A stretch of DNA of 64,000 nt from Lachnospiraceae bacterium (GTDB lineage Bacteria > Bacteroidota > Bacteroidia > Bacteroidales > Muribaculaceae), in contig JAMPGZ010000010.1 of assembly GCA_023663655.1 (NCBI GenBank), positions 1 through 64,000 on the forward strand, given 5' to 3'. Within the stretch, counting starts at the first letter, position 1. The number at the start of each line of letters is the position of its first letter. A model generated the notes under the pieces. It was not told the DNA's origin and made no database searches. It saw only the letters and a program-made list of their open reading frames with translations. Positions 62,813 to 64,000 of the stretch are shown here, one piece after another. The position numbers and the translations under genes were made by a program.

Positions 62813-63490
62813 ATGAAATTGTCAAGAGGATTGCTTGCCACTCTGATAATAGTGGGAGTGCTGTTAATCGACCAGATTGTGAAAATCTGGATCAAAACAC
62901 ATCTATATCTTGGAGAAGAAATAGTAATTACCGATTGGTTTCGCATTTATTTCATCGAAAATAACGGAATGGCATTCGGAATGGAGATAGGGAGCAAGCT
63001 CTTTCTCACCCTTTTCCGTATCGTGGCAGTCTCTCTGCTCATATATTACATAGTCAGGATTCGCAATCGCGCCTACATCAAAACCGGCTACATCGTGTGC
63101 TGCGCCTTGATCACTGCCGGAGCGGCAGGCAACATATTTGACTCGGTTTTCTATGGCGTGATTTTCAACAACCCTTATCCTCCTGAAGTTGCGACAATGT
63201 TTCCCGCCGATGGCGGATATGCACCGCTTTTCCACGGAAAAGTGGTAGATATGCTTTATTTCCCCTTGTTCAGTTTTTACTGGCCTGAGTGGATGCCATT
63301 TGTTGGAGGGCAATATTTCCTGTTCTTCCAGCCGATATTCAATATCGCCGACGCCGCCATCACTGTAGGGATCTTCGTGCTCATTCTGTTTTATTCCCAC
63401 TATCTGTCAGCTCCCGTGGATGCAGCCGAAGAATCGGCTCCCCATAAGTTGACCCATAGTGAAACCCCGACCAAGCATGACAATGAGTAA
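62813..63490 (+). CDS. lspA: Lipoprotein signal peptidase
   Basis: The 225-residue protein has four membrane helices and the family's two catalytic aspartates, D110 (GAAGNIFDSVFYG) and D180 (FNIADAAITVG), with the helix 1 motif LIDQIVK. It cleaves the signal peptides of prolipoproteins, of which this window encodes many. An insertion between the two Asp motifs makes it longer than E. coli LspA (164 residues), as is usual in this phylum. ATG 62813 is chosen because the upstream 33 residues are non-conserved and hydrophilic. Confidence 0.93.
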   Translation: MKLSRGLLATLIIVGVLLIDQIVKIWIKTHLYLGEEIVITDWFRIYFIENNGMAFGMEIGSKLFLTLFRIVAVSLLIYYIVRIRNRAYIKTGYIVCCALITAGAAGNIFDSVFYGVIFNNPYPPEVATMFPADGGYAPLFHGKVVDMLYFPLFSFYWPEWMPFVGGQYFLFFQPIFNIADAAITVGIFVLILFYSHYLSAPVDAAEESAPHKLTHSETPTKHDNE

Positions 63491-64000
63491 GTGGATTGCA
63501 ATAGCAGCGGTAATACTGGCATGCGTGTCTTGCGACCGCACCCCCGATCATGTCATAAAACCCAAAGAAATGGCATCGTTGCTCGCCGACATCCACAAAG
63601 GCGAAGGTGTGGTGGATCTTCAGGGAGCACGCTATAGAAATGATTCTGTCAAGAAGACTTTGAAACAATCCATTTATATGCGTCATGGCGTGACACAGGA
63701 AGAGGTCGACACCTCTCTTGTGTGGTACGGACACAACATCGATGTATATAAAGAAGTCTATGAGATGGTCATCAAGCAGCTTGAAGAAGAATTGAACAAT
63801 GCCGACATTGCCGCCGATGGCAAAAGCGTGCAGGTATCGGTTGTAGGAGACTCCGTTAATGTGTGGGGAGAGTTGCCCTACCGTAGATTTTCGCCGCAAA
63901 ACCCCTCTGATTTCATCCGTTTCAAATTCAATTCTGATGAAAATTGGGAAAAAGGCGACACATATTCCTGGAAATTATATGCCAACAGCCATATCCTCCC
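63483..64000 (+). CDS. DUF4296 lipoprotein, cut by the window end
   Basis: The frame is open from ATG 63483 (or ATG 63477) to the window end, at least 172 residues. It begins MSKWIAIAAVILACVSC, a lipoprotein signal, and continues with KPKEMASLLADIHKGEGVVD and YMRHGVTQEEVDTSLVWYGH, the DUF4296 pattern. This family is of unknown function and is typically encoded right after lspA in Bacteroidetes. Its start overlaps the end of lspA. The 3' end is missing. Confidence 0.85.
   Translation, partial: MSKWIAIAAVILACVSCDRTPDHVIKPKEMASLLADIHKGEGVVDLQGARYRNDSVKKTLKQSIYMRHGVTQEEVDTSLVWYGHNIDVYKEVYEMVIKQLEEELNNADIAADGKSVQVSVVGDSVNVWGELPYRRFSPQNPSDFIRFKFNSDENWEKGDTYSWKLYANSHIL

Overview
The window looks like a chromosome segment of a gut Bacteroidales, most likely a Muribaculaceae-type genome (inferred from gene content, not from a marker gene). 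Support comes from a SusC/SusD pair, a hybrid two-component regulator with an AraC output domain, an NVEAL exported-peptide locus, DUF3244, DUF4296 and many promoters with the Bacteroidetes -7 consensus TAnnTTTG. No rRNA, CRISPR array, transposase or integrase was found. One tRNA (initiator tRNA-fMet) is present.

Layout. 1-1039: noncoding, hairpin-rich, with the leader of a transcript leaving leftwards and a short gene remnant. 1040-3484: a secreted beta-helix protein. 3644-5570: a toxin-antitoxin cluster (MNT/HEPN pair, lone RelB-like antitoxin, HigB/HigA pair). 5621-9116: a secreted MG2/plug protein and a plug-only protein. 9191-30391: a polysaccharide utilization locus (PUL) with SusC, SusD and two lipoproteins on the minus strand, and on the plus strand three GH105-type enzymes (one fused to a beta-propeller), GH88, GH2, a PL38-like lyase and the sensor-regulator. 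The enzymes suggest a uronic-acid-rich glycan cleaved by lyases, whose unsaturated ends are removed by GH88/GH105. 30620-33322: lutABC for lactate oxidation. 33331-33529: candidate small RNA. 33779-36188: LysR regulator, split ThrE-type exporter and a small membrane protein. 36427-44208: an L-arabinose operon (galM, Na+/sugar symporter, Nudix regulator AraR, araD, araA, araB) with a candidate operator at its head. 44631-49547: housekeeping genes serC, serA, tRNA-fMet, tadA, rnz, a SPOR protein and folE. 50144-56061: a TPR lipoprotein regulator followed by DUF3244, thioredoxin/DUF1573, NVEAL peptide, 6-bladed propeller and an apparently 5'-truncated O-antigen-ligase-like gene. 56665-58524: transglutaminase-like lipoprotein. 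58683-64000: ileS, a TraR/DksA-like protein, lspA and a DUF4296 lipoprotein cut by the window end.

The most unusual signals are (i) a family of intergenic hairpins with a nearly constant loop (core CGCCTnCGGC) and stems that differ between copies but stay paired, clustered around the accessory loci at 0.2-0.7 kb, 49.8-50.0 kb and 56.2-56.4 kb; (ii) the NVEAL peptide locus, flanked by those repeats, mosaic in base composition and ending in a truncated gene; and (iii) a candidate 200-nt small RNA between lutC and the LysR gene.
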